From positions 1 to 38,054 of the forward strand of contig DAIDKJ010000002.1 in the NCBI GenBank assembly GCA_027450105.1: a stretch of DNA of 38,054 nt, in the 5' to 3' direction. The stretch comes from Ferrovum sp. GTDB lineage: Bacteria; Pseudomonadota; Gammaproteobacteria; Burkholderiales; Ferrovaceae. A program made the translations under genes and the position numbers. The notes under the pieces are model-generated. The model did no database searches. It saw only the letters and a list, made by a program, of their open reading frames with translations, and had not been told where the DNA came from. Positions 25,949-33,927 of this stretch are shown here, piece by piece. Within the stretch, counting starts at the first letter, position 1. The number at the start of each line of letters is the position of its first letter.

Positions 25949-27272
25949 GTCCACCAAGGTTCGAACTCGTCTACCGACGGGCAACTGGCGCCGTTTGCTG
26001 CGCGTGATGGCCCTGATCGGGTGTCTCGGTGGTGCCGGATTGGCCCGCGCCACCGACCTCTTTGATGGGACTTATCTGATCATCCCCCTGGTCATGGTGG
26101 GAAGTACCGGTTACACCCATGTCGTGGTAACAGTGGGTAGTGTTCACTCCGTTTTAGGTGGTCAACCTACTTCATCCTCTGATTACTACGACGGCAAATA
26201 CCTGAACATCCCCTCCGTGCTGGTAGGATCCAATACCTACAACAATGTGCAGATCACCATCGGCAGCCTGGTTTCTGTCAGCTCTTCAGGGACTGCATTC
26301 TATGATGTGGATGCGCTCGGCGTTCCACAATTCGTCGATACCAGTCATGTGGACATCACCCAGAAATCAGGCGGCCAACCAGTTTTCAAGTCCATTTCCC
26401 TGTTCCGCTCTTCCGAAGGGCACGACTATTCCGACACGGTGGAATCCTGTCGCTCAATGAAGCACTACTTCAATTCTCCGAACAATTCCACCCCGATTGT
26501 TTCACCGGTCAATGGCAGCATCTTATCCCTTACACCGGAACAAAATGGTCAAGGATTGCAAGTACACATCGTTCCTCAACAATGGCCTGCTTTCCAATTC
26601 ATTTTATTCCATGTTTCCGCCATCTCGGGAGTTAACGTTGGAACGAATGTCGCCGCCGGTCAAACGCTTGGCACCGCCTCTGGAGGGACAGATATCGCAG
26701 TTGCGGTTTTGACTTCGAGCAGTTCGTATCGACTGGTGTCTTTTTTCCAGACATTAACCGATACAGGATTTCAGCCCTACGCCGCTTCGGGCATTACATC
26801 GAGAAATAGCCTGAGTCTCACCCAATCCCAACGCGATGCAAACCCCTTGTCTTGTGTATTTGGACAGGGGTTTACCAATAACTCCAATTTTAACGACCCA
26901 CTGCCGAAGGAAATCGGACTTGTGGCGCCAACTGCGCAGTTGGAATACGGTGGACTAACCACAAATGTACCGGCTGGATCATTGCAAATGTATGTATCCG
27001 CAAATCAACCATTTGCCGTATCCTCATGGACCATCTCAGGCACCCAGACCAACAGTCTTGGTAATGTGTTGCAGTCAAATGTCGCGGTTGCCAATGGAGG
27101 AGTCATCACGAGCGGAAATGTTCCGGCCTCTGGGGGGAGCAGCAGCACACTGTCTGGAACCCCTGTGACCATCAGTTTGGGGGGGTCGGCTGGCGATACG
27201 TTCGTATACACGCTCACGATCACAGACACTCGGGGACTAAAAAGCAGCAGTCAAGTAACGCTAACACGCTAA
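25932..27272 (+). CDS. exported FDG-module protein with degenerate M23-like domain
   Basis: Start at the ATG at 25932, behind AAGGA and inside the end of the previous gene, which implies an operon. The 446-aa product has a signal peptide ('LLRVMALIGCLGGAGLARA'), two FDG modules ('DLFDGTYLIIPLVMVG', 'DYYDGKYLNIPSVLVG'), then a region with the layout of M23/lysostaphin-like peptidases: 'GHDYSD', 'SPVNGSI', 'FILFHVS', 'VGTNVAAGQTLGTA' and a final beta strand. The usual HxxxD and HxH zinc ligands are not evident, so it is more likely a binding or structural domain than a peptidase (inference). The last ~120 residues are an Ig-like beta domain ('PTAQLEYGGLTTNVPAGS'). Confidence 0.75.
   Translation: MQQPIKSTKVRTRLPTGNWRRLLRVMALIGCLGGAGLARATDLFDGTYLIIPLVMVGSTGYTHVVVTVGSVHSVLGGQPTSSSDYYDGKYLNIPSVLVGSNTYNNVQITIGSLVSVSSSGTAFYDVDALGVPQFVDTSHVDITQKSGGQPVFKSISLFRSSEGHDYSDTVESCRSMKHYFNSPNNSTPIVSPVNGSILSLTPEQNGQGLQVHIVPQQWPAFQFILFHVSAISGVNVGTNVAAGQTLGTASGGTDIAVAVLTSSSSYRLVSFFQTLTDTGFQPYAASGITSRNSLSLTQSQRDANPLSCVFGQGFTNNSNFNDPLPKEIGLVAPTAQLEYGGLTTNVPAGSLQMYVSANQPFAVSSWTISGTQTNSLGNVLQSNVAVANGGVITSGNVPASGGSSSTLSGTPVTISLGGSAGDTFVYTLTITDTRGLKSSSQVTLTR
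26052..26291 (+). repeat. two FDG modules (protein repeat), copy set B
   Basis: Same position and pattern as in the preceding gene: 'TDLFDGTYLIIPLVMVG...YTHVVVTVGSVHSV' followed by 'DYYDGKYLNIPSVLVG...YNNVQITIGSLVSV'. This is the cleanest pair in the window and the best seed for a profile. Confidence 0.75.
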
Positions 27273-27364
27273 CGCAGTTGTACCATAGCCCATGCTGGCT
27301 TCACGAAAAAATTCAGAAAAAACTGATCCTATTATAAAAACCAGAGTGATGCATTGAAAAATTT

Positions 27365-27787
27365 ATGAAAAAACCGAATTTTTCCCCGGTGCGGCTGCTC
27401 ATTTTAAGCTTGTCTGGCGCCCTTCTGTGGTGGTTTTTAGCCCCAGGAGAAGACAGCCAAATTGCCGCCGAGGTCCCGCCGGCAATTCAGATTGCAAAGT
27501 CCGTTGCGCCGGCAGCCGGGCAGCCCCTTCCTTCTGCTATTGCTTCCACTGCCCCCCCGGGGACAGCTATCGCGCCAAGTTCGCTGGCAGTAACCCCCGC
27601 CCCTTCTCAGACGCCCTCGGACGACCCCTTCAAGGCTTTTTTAGCCGCACACCCCAATGGCGAAGGAAACATCCCCACCCCACCCTTGAACGCACCCACT
27701 GGCGTTGACCCGTTCCAGCAGGCTATGGAACGCGCGCGACAACCCGTCACAACGATTTCTCCTTTCAGTAATGTCAAAACCCACTAA
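27365..27787 (+). CDS. small membrane-anchored Pro/Ala-rich protein
   Basis: A 140-aa product with one N-terminal membrane helix ('VRLLILSLSGALLWWFLA', about 8-25) followed by a long Pro/Ala/Ser-rich, probably unstructured region. Two similar short segments, 'DDPFKAFLAAH' and 'VDPFQQAMERAR', each begin with Asp-Pro-Phe and could be docking peptides. The layout, an inner-membrane anchor with an extended periplasmic arm, recalls proteins that tether or span the periplasm. No family is recognised. The ATG has only a weak ribosome site. It lies between two FDG-module genes on the same strand. Confidence 0.6.
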   Translation: MKKPNFSPVRLLILSLSGALLWWFLAPGEDSQIAAEVPPAIQIAKSVAPAAGQPLPSAIASTAPPGTAIAPSSLAVTPAPSQTPSDDPFKAFLAAHPNGEGNIPTPPLNAPTGVDPFQQAMERARQPVTTISPFSNVKTH

Positions 27788-28034
27788 TGCCTTCCCAAGT
27801 GAACTACCATCCTGCAACTCCATTCCCATTTCCCCCGATAGGATGAAGTTTATCTGCAAAAAACCCGGAAAATACCGAGCGGAAAAACTTTACATGCAAT
27901 GCTATCTGGTGTAAAAACAATCTTAACAATTACAACGATCCTTGGTTTATTCTAGGTGCGCTCGCTTGTATGGATTTCCTGCAATCAAGGGCCGGTGGGT
28001 TCGTTGTTGGGGCTGATTGACAGGGGAGATTTAC

Positions 28035-29447
28035 ATGACACAACTCGTGAATTTTCTGGGTAGGGTATTCAGGCATGCGCTGTGGCGTTGTGCTTGCTTG
28101 CTGTTGATGACTTCTGCCGTATATGCAGAGGATTACTTTGACGGAAGCGTGCTGACCATCCCCATGGTCACGGTGGGCGGGGCCACTTACACTAATTTGC
28201 AGGTCACCTTAACCGCAATTACAGGAAATCAACCAATCAGTCCCCTGCCTGGATTCGATCAGTATATGGGAGGGTTGAGTCTGTTTGTACCTGAGGTTTA
28301 TTACGCGGGTAACCAGTATAATAATTACACCTTCACCTTGGGGAGCATCGTCAAATGCTGCAGTGCAATCAATTCCACCGCTTATTTGATCATCGCCAAT
28401 CCCAACGATCAGACGATTCGCTCTTACGGATATACCAGCAGTTCGCATCCCACCAGCGTGGTGACGGATCCGGCCCTTGCTTCGCTGAACCCATCAAAAC
28501 AGGCCAAACTGTTTCTGGATAAATCACACGGAATCCTGTTCGACGTAGTCCCCTCTGCCTCCGGAACATTCACCGTAACCCCTTTTCCGTTTAATGTGGT
28601 GACAGGCGTAATCGGGACTCCGGGTCAAGTATCAAGTTATTCCGCTGCTTCTAGCGTTACCGTCAACACCAATTTGCAGGAGATGTACATAATCTCTTCA
28701 TCTGGCAGCACAGTCACGATATATTCATATAATTCCAGCACCGGCGCAATTTCCAGCGCGCCTGTCGCGGCGCAAACCAATGCTGTGCTCGGTTCGATTA
28801 TGAATGTATCCTCTCAAGATTCTCTGGCATTTGGATTGTCAGGCAGTACTCTGGCAACTTATCCCATTACTTCTTCAGGCTTGGTCTTCACGCCGCGTGC
28901 AACGACTTCCACCAACCTTCTTTTCTATTCTGGCGGCTCGGCACGGGATATCGACGCCCAGTATGACGCCACTAACGGGGTCGTGTTCATGCTGGCAACA
29001 CCTAAATCAGCGGGATCAACGGGCTCCGAGATTCAATCGGCTTCTTACAGTTCTAATTCTTTGAGCCCGACAAATTCGCCGGTGTCATTAGCGAATTCGA
29101 GTTACATCTGTGGATTAGATTCAGTTCGTCGCTTTATTTTTGTGCCGGCATCGAATGGTCCCCAGATTTCAACCTATTCTTATGACAGTTCAGGGAACCT
29201 TACGCTTTCATCTACCGAAAGCATGTCCAATTCCGGGATGGGGAGCTTGTTGAACTTCGTGGGTGGTTGTAATGACGTGGACCAAGATAATCAAATCGTT
29301 GTTTTCGCTAATGATAATCCTGCCACAGTAACGTATTTTTTATATGACAAACTTGGAAACATTTCTCAGGTTCCCGCTGGATCCGTTAACTTGGCCACTG
29401 GGAGCTTAAGTATTTCCGTGATTACCACCAGTTCTGTTAAACACTGA
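28035..29447 (+). CDS. exported FDG-module protein with lactonase-like beta-propeller
   Basis: Start at the ATG at 28035, 6 bases after AGGGGAG; the track's TTG at 28017 lies before that site. The 470-aa product has a signal peptide ending near 'SAVYA', two FDG modules ('DYFDGSVLTIPMVTVGG', then a divergent 'GLSLFVPEVYYAGNQYNN'), and about 370 residues of repeated beta strands such as 'TIRSYGYTSSS', 'TIYSYNSSTGAISS' and 'ISTYSYDSSGNLTLS'. These resemble the six- to seven-bladed propellers of the lactonase/YVTN group. No active site is evident. The 247-bp gap upstream suggests its own promoter. Confidence 0.78.
   Translation: MTQLVNFLGRVFRHALWRCACLLLMTSAVYAEDYFDGSVLTIPMVTVGGATYTNLQVTLTAITGNQPISPLPGFDQYMGGLSLFVPEVYYAGNQYNNYTFTLGSIVKCCSAINSTAYLIIANPNDQTIRSYGYTSSSHPTSVVTDPALASLNPSKQAKLFLDKSHGILFDVVPSASGTFTVTPFPFNVVTGVIGTPGQVSSYSAASSVTVNTNLQEMYIISSSGSTVTIYSYNSSTGAISSAPVAAQTNAVLGSIMNVSSQDSLAFGLSGSTLATYPITSSGLVFTPRATTSTNLLFYSGGSARDIDAQYDATNGVVFMLATPKSAGSTGSEIQSASYSSNSLSPTNSPVSLANSSYICGLDSVRRFIFVPASNGPQISTYSYDSSGNLTLSSTESMSNSGMGSLLNFVGGCNDVDQDNQIVVFANDNPATVTYFLYDKLGNISQVPAGSVNLATGSLSISVITTSSVKH
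28128..28368 (+). repeat. two FDG modules (protein repeat), copy set C
   Basis: The first copy is canonical ('DYFDGSVLTIPMVTVGGATY'). The second has drifted in its first half ('FDQYMGGLSLFVPEVYYAG') but keeps 'YNNYTFTLGSIV'. Two modules directly after the signal peptide is the same arrangement as in the two other proteins. Confidence 0.65.
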
Positions 29448-29583
29448 TGCTAGAGTGATCGCAAATTGATTTTTGTTCAAACCATCCCAGCTTTTAAACG
29501 ATAAACCTCTTGCCACCCGCGGAACCGTCTTCCACTCGATACGGCATGGGAACGAGAGACGTCGGGTTGGCCGAGAAGCGTGA

Positions 29584-29606
29584 GGAATGTTATTCCTGCG
29601 CGCAGG
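29584..29606. other. two overlapping palindromes in the convergent intergenic region
   Basis: GGAAT-GTT-ATTCC (29584-29596) overlaps CCTGCGCGCAGG (29595-29606). They lie in the 269-bp gap between convergent genes, where nothing coding was found. No T-tract follows, so they are not clear terminators. Confidence 0.25.
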
Positions 29607-29716
29607 ATTTGCCACTGAATCTTTTCATCTCAATGAAGATAAAAAGGCAAGCACCGATGTTCTACAGATGAACGCTGCGAATGGTCGTCATAACCTCGTT
29701 TTGACTAATTCCAGAA

Positions 29717-31501
29717 TCAAACAAGAGACTCAACCGGCACTCCCACACGAACATTGCCCCAATGCTGGCCTTCAACATAGACCGGCATGACCAAATCACA
29801 GAGCACCTCGCCCGTATCCCGAAGGTATGTACGCACCATAAAGGAGGCCGTATTTCTGGCTGCCCGCAACTCGCCCGGGGCTTCAAATTTTCGGTTACAA
29901 CGGTTGCCCACGAGATCAACTTCGTCATTGCCCGTCAACGGTTTTGAAAACTTGAGGTTATGGGCAGAGAGATAGCCGTCGGTGTTGACCCCTACAGCAT
30001 AAACACATCCGGGAATCCGATTGATGGCGTCTTCCAGAATGCTCTGACAGCGACGTGCAAAGTCTTCACCCCAGGAAACTTTATACTTTTGGGGTTTTGT
30101 GGTGCCAATGGGGGTATAGCGTTTGTCAAAAATATCCGTTCCCGCGCGTTTGATTTCCGTCAGTTCCTGCTGGATTTTATCCCTGAAATTTGCCACATGC
30201 GTCATGGCTGACTCAAAATTTCCATATCCAATCTTGAACCGTGAAACCAATTCCTGCACTTCTTCGGTGGCTGAAGCGAGGTTTTCAGAACGCCGATCAG
30301 ACTCCTGCATCTGAGTGGAAACCTCATTGGACATTCCCCTGATAACGCTCACCTTTTCATGCACTTGAGCGTTGGTTGCAGAGAGTTGTTCCATGGCCGA
30401 GGAGATTTTGAGTAATTGCTCACCGGTGTTTTCGAATTCTCTCACCATGTCTTCAAACTGCACCGCTGAATGATCGATGACATGACGGGTTTTTTTGATA
30501 TCCGAATTGATCTCCTCGTTTTCTTTTCGGGTGTTTGACACCAGAGTTAGCATGGCCTGGATATTTCCAGCAATCTCCACCGTTGCCGTGTTGACTCTGG
30601 ATGCCAGCTTTTTCACCTCATCGGCCACCACTGCAAATCCTCGCCCTTGCTCTCCAGCCCGCGCTGCCTCGATTGCAGCGTTCAGGGCGAGCAGATTGGT
30701 CTGATCGGCCACTTCGCGAATCAATGAAGCAATCTGATTGACGCTTTCCGAGCGTTTGATCAGGTCATCGATCGTTTGGTTGAAATGTTGCACCTTCTCG
30801 TTGACCCGGTTGATGTTGTCAACGATCTCCTTCATTTCTTTCAGTGATCCTCGCGCATTATCCAGATTGGATTCGGTGGAAGCTGCAATGCCATGGGCAC
30901 TTTCGGCCACACTGGAAATCGCCTGATTGGATTCCGTACTCGCAGCAAATACGTCATCGGTCAGTTCGGTTTGATGCTGTGATTTCGCGGAAGTGCTTTC
31001 CACAACCCGCTTGACCTGAACCGATTCGGTGGCTATTTTCACACTCATCTGACGCACGTCGCCAATGACTTTGCGCATTTTTTCGGCGAATCGGTTATAA
31101 CCAATGGATAGATCGCGCAATTCATCATGGGTTAACAAGGGCAGGTCCGTAGAAATATTTCCTTCTCCTTGAGCGATATCGTTAAAAATTGCCGTGATGT
31201 TCTTAATAGGGCGCACGATCAGCCAACGCAAATAAAGAATCTGGCCCACCGTGCAGACCAGAAAGAAAACCACCAAGGCCCCCACCAGATAGGAGGTCTT
31301 GTTCAAGCCGTTGATAATCTCCGCCGACACATGGGGATCCACATGGGCTTTTTGAAGAGCGCGGCTCACCTCGTCGGATTCCATCAACCAGATCACCAAG
31401 TACACCACATTGGCAAACCCTAAAAACAAAAAGCTGGATAACTTTCTAGTCAGGTTATGCCAGAATAATTTTTCCAGCGTTTCATGAATTTTTGAGAACA
31501 T
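29717..31501 (-). CDS. methyl-accepting chemotaxis protein with C-terminal sensor-like domain
   Basis: Start at the ATG at 31501, behind AGGGAG; the track's longer frame lies upstream of that site. 594 aa. Two membrane helices (about 21-41 and 70-95) enclose only ~30 periplasmic residues, so there is no periplasmic sensor. A HAMP domain follows (about 92-146), then the signalling coiled coil with the conserved tip '[20 protein letters not shown]' (266-285). Residues about 475-594 form an extra cytoplasmic domain ('[26 protein letters not shown]', '[13 protein letters not shown]', '[20 protein letters not shown]') known from some receptors and probably the ligand-sensing part. It is the last gene of the cheZ cluster. 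Confidence 0.92.
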   Translation of the reverse strand: MFSKIHETLEKLFWHNLTRKLSSFLFLGFANVVYLVIWLMESDEVSRALQKAHVDPHVSAEIINGLNKTSYLVGALVVFFLVCTVGQILYLRWLIVRPIKNITAIFNDIAQGEGNISTDLPLLTHDELRDLSIGYNRFAEKMRKVIGDVRQMSVKIATESVQVKRVVESTSAKSQHQTELTDDVFAASTESNQAISSVAESAHGIAASTESNLDNARGSLKEMKEIVDNINRVNEKVQHFNQTIDDLIKRSESVNQIASLIREVADQTNLLALNAAIEAARAGEQGRGFAVVADEVKKLASRVNTATVEIAGNIQAMLTLVSNTRKENEEINSDIKKTRHVIDHSAVQFEDMVREFENTGEQLLKISSAMEQLSATNAQVHEKVSVIRGMSNEVSTQMQESDRRSENLASATEEVQELVSRFKIGYGNFESAMTHVANFRDKIQQELTEIKRAGTDIFDKRYTPIGTTKPQKYKVSWGEDFARRCQSILEDAINRIPGCVYAVGVNTDGYLSAHNLKFSKPLTGNDEVDLVGNRCNRKFEAPGELRAARNTASFMVRTYLRDTGEVLCDLVMPVYVEGQHWGNVRVGVPVESLV

Positions 31502-31515
31502 GATTTGTTTACTCC

Positions 31516-31707
31516 CTATGACCTGGCAATCATCCCGTGTTGCCTGGAGATTTGCTTGGTAGGATGCTCTTGTAAGCAGGGCGAACAAAAAACCTCGGGG
31601 TTGAAATCGATGACTCCCTGGTTTTTATCCTGCCCGTAATGGTTCATTTTGGGTAAGGCGTTACGGTACTGGTCTTTGGCAAATACGCTCAACGGTGTGA
31701 GCTGCAC
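31516..31707 (-). CDS. candidate 63-aa protein between two chemoreceptor genes
   Basis: This frame starts at a GTG overlapping the last 19 bp of the CZB-receptor gene and stops 14 bp before the ATG of the next receptor, filling an otherwise empty 187-bp gap. The product is soluble and ordinary in composition, with a 'CSPCLQEH' cluster that could bind metal. No family is recognised. Evidence for it is position and packing; evidence against it is the lack of a clear Shine-Dalgarno and of a known homologue. Confidence 0.45.
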   Translation of the reverse strand: MQLTPLSVFAKDQYRNALPKMNHYGQDKNQGVIDFNPEVFCSPCLQEHPTKQISRQHGMIARS

Positions 31708-32819
31708 AAGACTTGGGTGTCGTTCTCGCCACTGACCGCCAATTGTTCCAACCCTGAGATGACACGCAAACTTGCTTCTTCCATTGCTCGCAACGCCTCC
31801 AGGGACCGACTCTTGTTCCCGGAAAGCCAGGAATCCACCGCCTCGTAGGCAAATTTATGAACAGCCTGATGGGGAGATTCAATCTCCCGATAGCCTGGCA
31901 GTTTGGAAAAGCATTCGCGTCCCTCGCCGTCGTAATACCATTTTCCCAGTCGGCAACTGGTATGATCGGAAAAATCCCGGGCACTTTCATCGGACTGATT
32001 GAAAATCACTTGGTAGACCCGGAATTTGTAGATCAGATGATCGATTTTGGCGAGTTCACTAAACCCGCGTAAGGCCGAGCCAGCAATCGTCATTTCCATC
32101 CCGCTGGCCAGATCGATGAGCGCGTGCAAACTTTGCGAAGCGGAGGTTCCTTGCGTGCTGTATTGCTCCGATACCTTGGCGAGGGTGACCAATTGTTCAC
32201 GACTGCTTCCTGTATCCACGCGAATACTACCCACCAAGGCAGAGATCTCCTTGGTGGCAATGGAGGTTCTCTCAGCCAGCTTTCTCACTTCATCAGCCAC
32301 CACGGCAAAACCTCGACCCTGTTCTCCGGCACGGGCTGCCTCGATGGCGGCGTTCAATGCCAGCAGATTGGTTTGATCGGCGATGTCGCGGATCGTCTGG
32401 ACGATGCCGCTGATTTTTTGTGCCAGCGCATCCAGCTCCCCCACCTTGTCTGCAGCCGCTCCCGAGTCCTGGGCCAGGCGGGTGAGGTTAGACGCAATCT
32501 CATCGATGGCCGAACGACTGGAATTCGATACATCTTGAGCCTGCAAAGCGGCATCTTTACCCACTTGCATTCCTGTCGCCAAAGTAGACAGCCCCTTTTG
32601 AATATCGCCCATCGACTGCCCGAAGGTGATCAGATTTTTAACTGCTTCGAGAAGTTGCCCATGGGAAGCATCGGTCGAGGCCATGCGCTGCTTCAGTGTT
32701 TCGTTTTCGGCTCGCAGCGTGCCGATCGTGGCGTTGGCATCACGAAGTTCCGAGCGTAAAGACGCTTCTTGAGCATTTACGCGCGCCTGATCGGCCTTTT
32801 TTCCTGACAATCCAAACAT
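31689..32819 (-). CDS. soluble chemoreceptor with C-terminal zinc-binding (CZB) domain
   Basis: Start at the ATG at 32819, behind AAGGAG; the track's longer frame overlaps cheZ. 376 aa with no membrane segment. An N-terminal coiled coil (about 8-48) leads to the receptor signalling domain with '[20 protein letters not shown]' (148-167). The C-terminal CZB domain (about 250-360) has its expected zinc ligands: H261 ('DHLIYK'), C289 ('SCRLGKW'), H317 and H321 ('PHQAVH'). CZB receptors of this type sense zinc or oxidants such as hypochlorite in the cytosol. The start lies 14 bp after cheZ. It may act on motility or on another Che pathway. Confidence 0.93.
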   Translation of the reverse strand: MFGLSGKKADQARVNAQEASLRSELRDANATIGTLRAENETLKQRMASTDASHGQLLEAVKNLITFGQSMGDIQKGLSTLATGMQVGKDAALQAQDVSNSSRSAIDEIASNLTRLAQDSGAAADKVGELDALAQKISGIVQTIRDIADQTNLLALNAAIEAARAGEQGRGFAVVADEVRKLAERTSIATKEISALVGSIRVDTGSSREQLVTLAKVSEQYSTQGTSASQSLHALIDLASGMEMTIAGSALRGFSELAKIDHLIYKFRVYQVIFNQSDESARDFSDHTSCRLGKWYYDGEGRECFSKLPGYREIESPHQAVHKFAYEAVDSWLSGNKSRSLEALRAMEEASLRVISGLEQLAVSGENDTQVLCSSHR

Positions 32820-32832
32820 ATAATGACTCCTT

Positions 32833-33645
32833 CTAAAAACCGAGACTTGCAAGCAGATCATCCACCTCGCCCTGATTGGTCACGATATCAGTCCGTCCTT
32901 CGCTATTGACGACCGGACCATTGGTCAGGGACGATGAGATCTCTGGTAAAGGAACCGCCGACTGGGCAACCAACAAGGCCAGTAATTCTTTTTGCACCAC
33001 CTGCACGATATCGATTATTTTTTTGATGACTTGGCCCGTTAGATCTTGAAAATCTTGAGCCATCATGATGTCCAACAGCTGACTCGCCACAATTTTGGCC
33101 GCTTTGCGTTCCCCTTCCAGATGAGCCCGGGTGTCCTGTGCCAGCATTTTGAAAGCATCGAGGGTCGTTTCTCCGGCCAATAACTGTGACCAGCGCATTT
33201 CCAGTCGCTCCGCATCTTTCACAAGGCCTTCTACGGCCGGGTTGGCCACATCCACCGCGTTGAGCACGCGTTCTGCCGCCTGTTGTGTCAGGGTCGCCAC
33301 ATACGTGAGACGATCCATCGTGTCTGGCATGGTAGAGGCAAGGCTTTGAATGGGCTTGTCCAAACCGAGTTCGGTCAAGGCATTGTGCAGATTGCGCGTC
33401 ATATGCCCAACCTGCTCATAGAATTCGGCAGGATTTAATGGGGCAGATGCAATCAAGGTGTCCAAATGACCATCCATCGACGTCCTGACAGCCAAGGCCT
33501 CTGGCTGCAAATTCTTCCCCAAACATTCTTCATGCGGATCTCCGGAGGGGTTTGAGATGGATTCATTGGGTGGAGTAGAGATCTCTTCCCCGATGGCGCC
33601 AATCCCATCAGCGAGGGCTTCCAGATCAGTATTATCGTCACTCAC
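32833..33645 (-). CDS. cheZ: CheZ, CheY-P phosphatase
   Basis: A 270-aa helical protein with the CheZ signature '[19 protein letters not shown]' (192-210). D201 and Q205 match E. coli D143 and the catalytic Q147. The extreme C-terminus '[13 protein letters not shown]' is the conserved CheY-binding peptide, joined by a flexible linker. It dephosphorylates CheY-P and so ends the chemotaxis signal. It is longer than E. coli CheZ (214 aa) because of an N-terminal extension of about 60 residues. GTG start behind GGGAG. cheY, cheA and flagellar genes are not in the window. Confidence 0.95.
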   Translation of the reverse strand: MSDDNTDLEALADGIGAIGEEISTPPNESISNPSGDPHEECLGKNLQPEALAVRTSMDGHLDTLIASAPLNPAEFYEQVGHMTRNLHNALTELGLDKPIQSLASTMPDTMDRLTYVATLTQQAAERVLNAVDVANPAVEGLVKDAERLEMRWSQLLAGETTLDAFKMLAQDTRAHLEGERKAAKIVASQLLDIMMAQDFQDLTGQVIKKIIDIVQVVQKELLALLVAQSAVPLPEISSSLTNGPVVNSEGRTDIVTNQGEVDDLLASLGF

Positions 33646-33927
33646 GGCCTGATCTCCCTTTTGAAAATTTCTTGATCATGTTATGCATAGAACCGTTTTG
33701 ATTGATAGGTGGGGTCAACACAGGAGCCCTTGGTGCTCTTTGCGAGTCACCCAGTGTGTTCAGGGAAAATCCCCAGTCATTATTGAACCCAGTCTAGCCG
33801 TTTTTTTTTCATCAAATCGGTGAAACAGAAACAGATAAGCGCCCTTATTCATCCAGAACGCTGCCGGCAAGACCAAATCCACATGAATGAACAGCGCCAC
33901 TGAAGTCGCAATGTATTCAAACCAAGC

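Noticed and set aside
33646-33927. Gene or terminator between cheZ and the GGDEF-EAL gene
   Set aside because: No convincing frame, and the only A/T run is not preceded by a stable stem in the direction of transcription.
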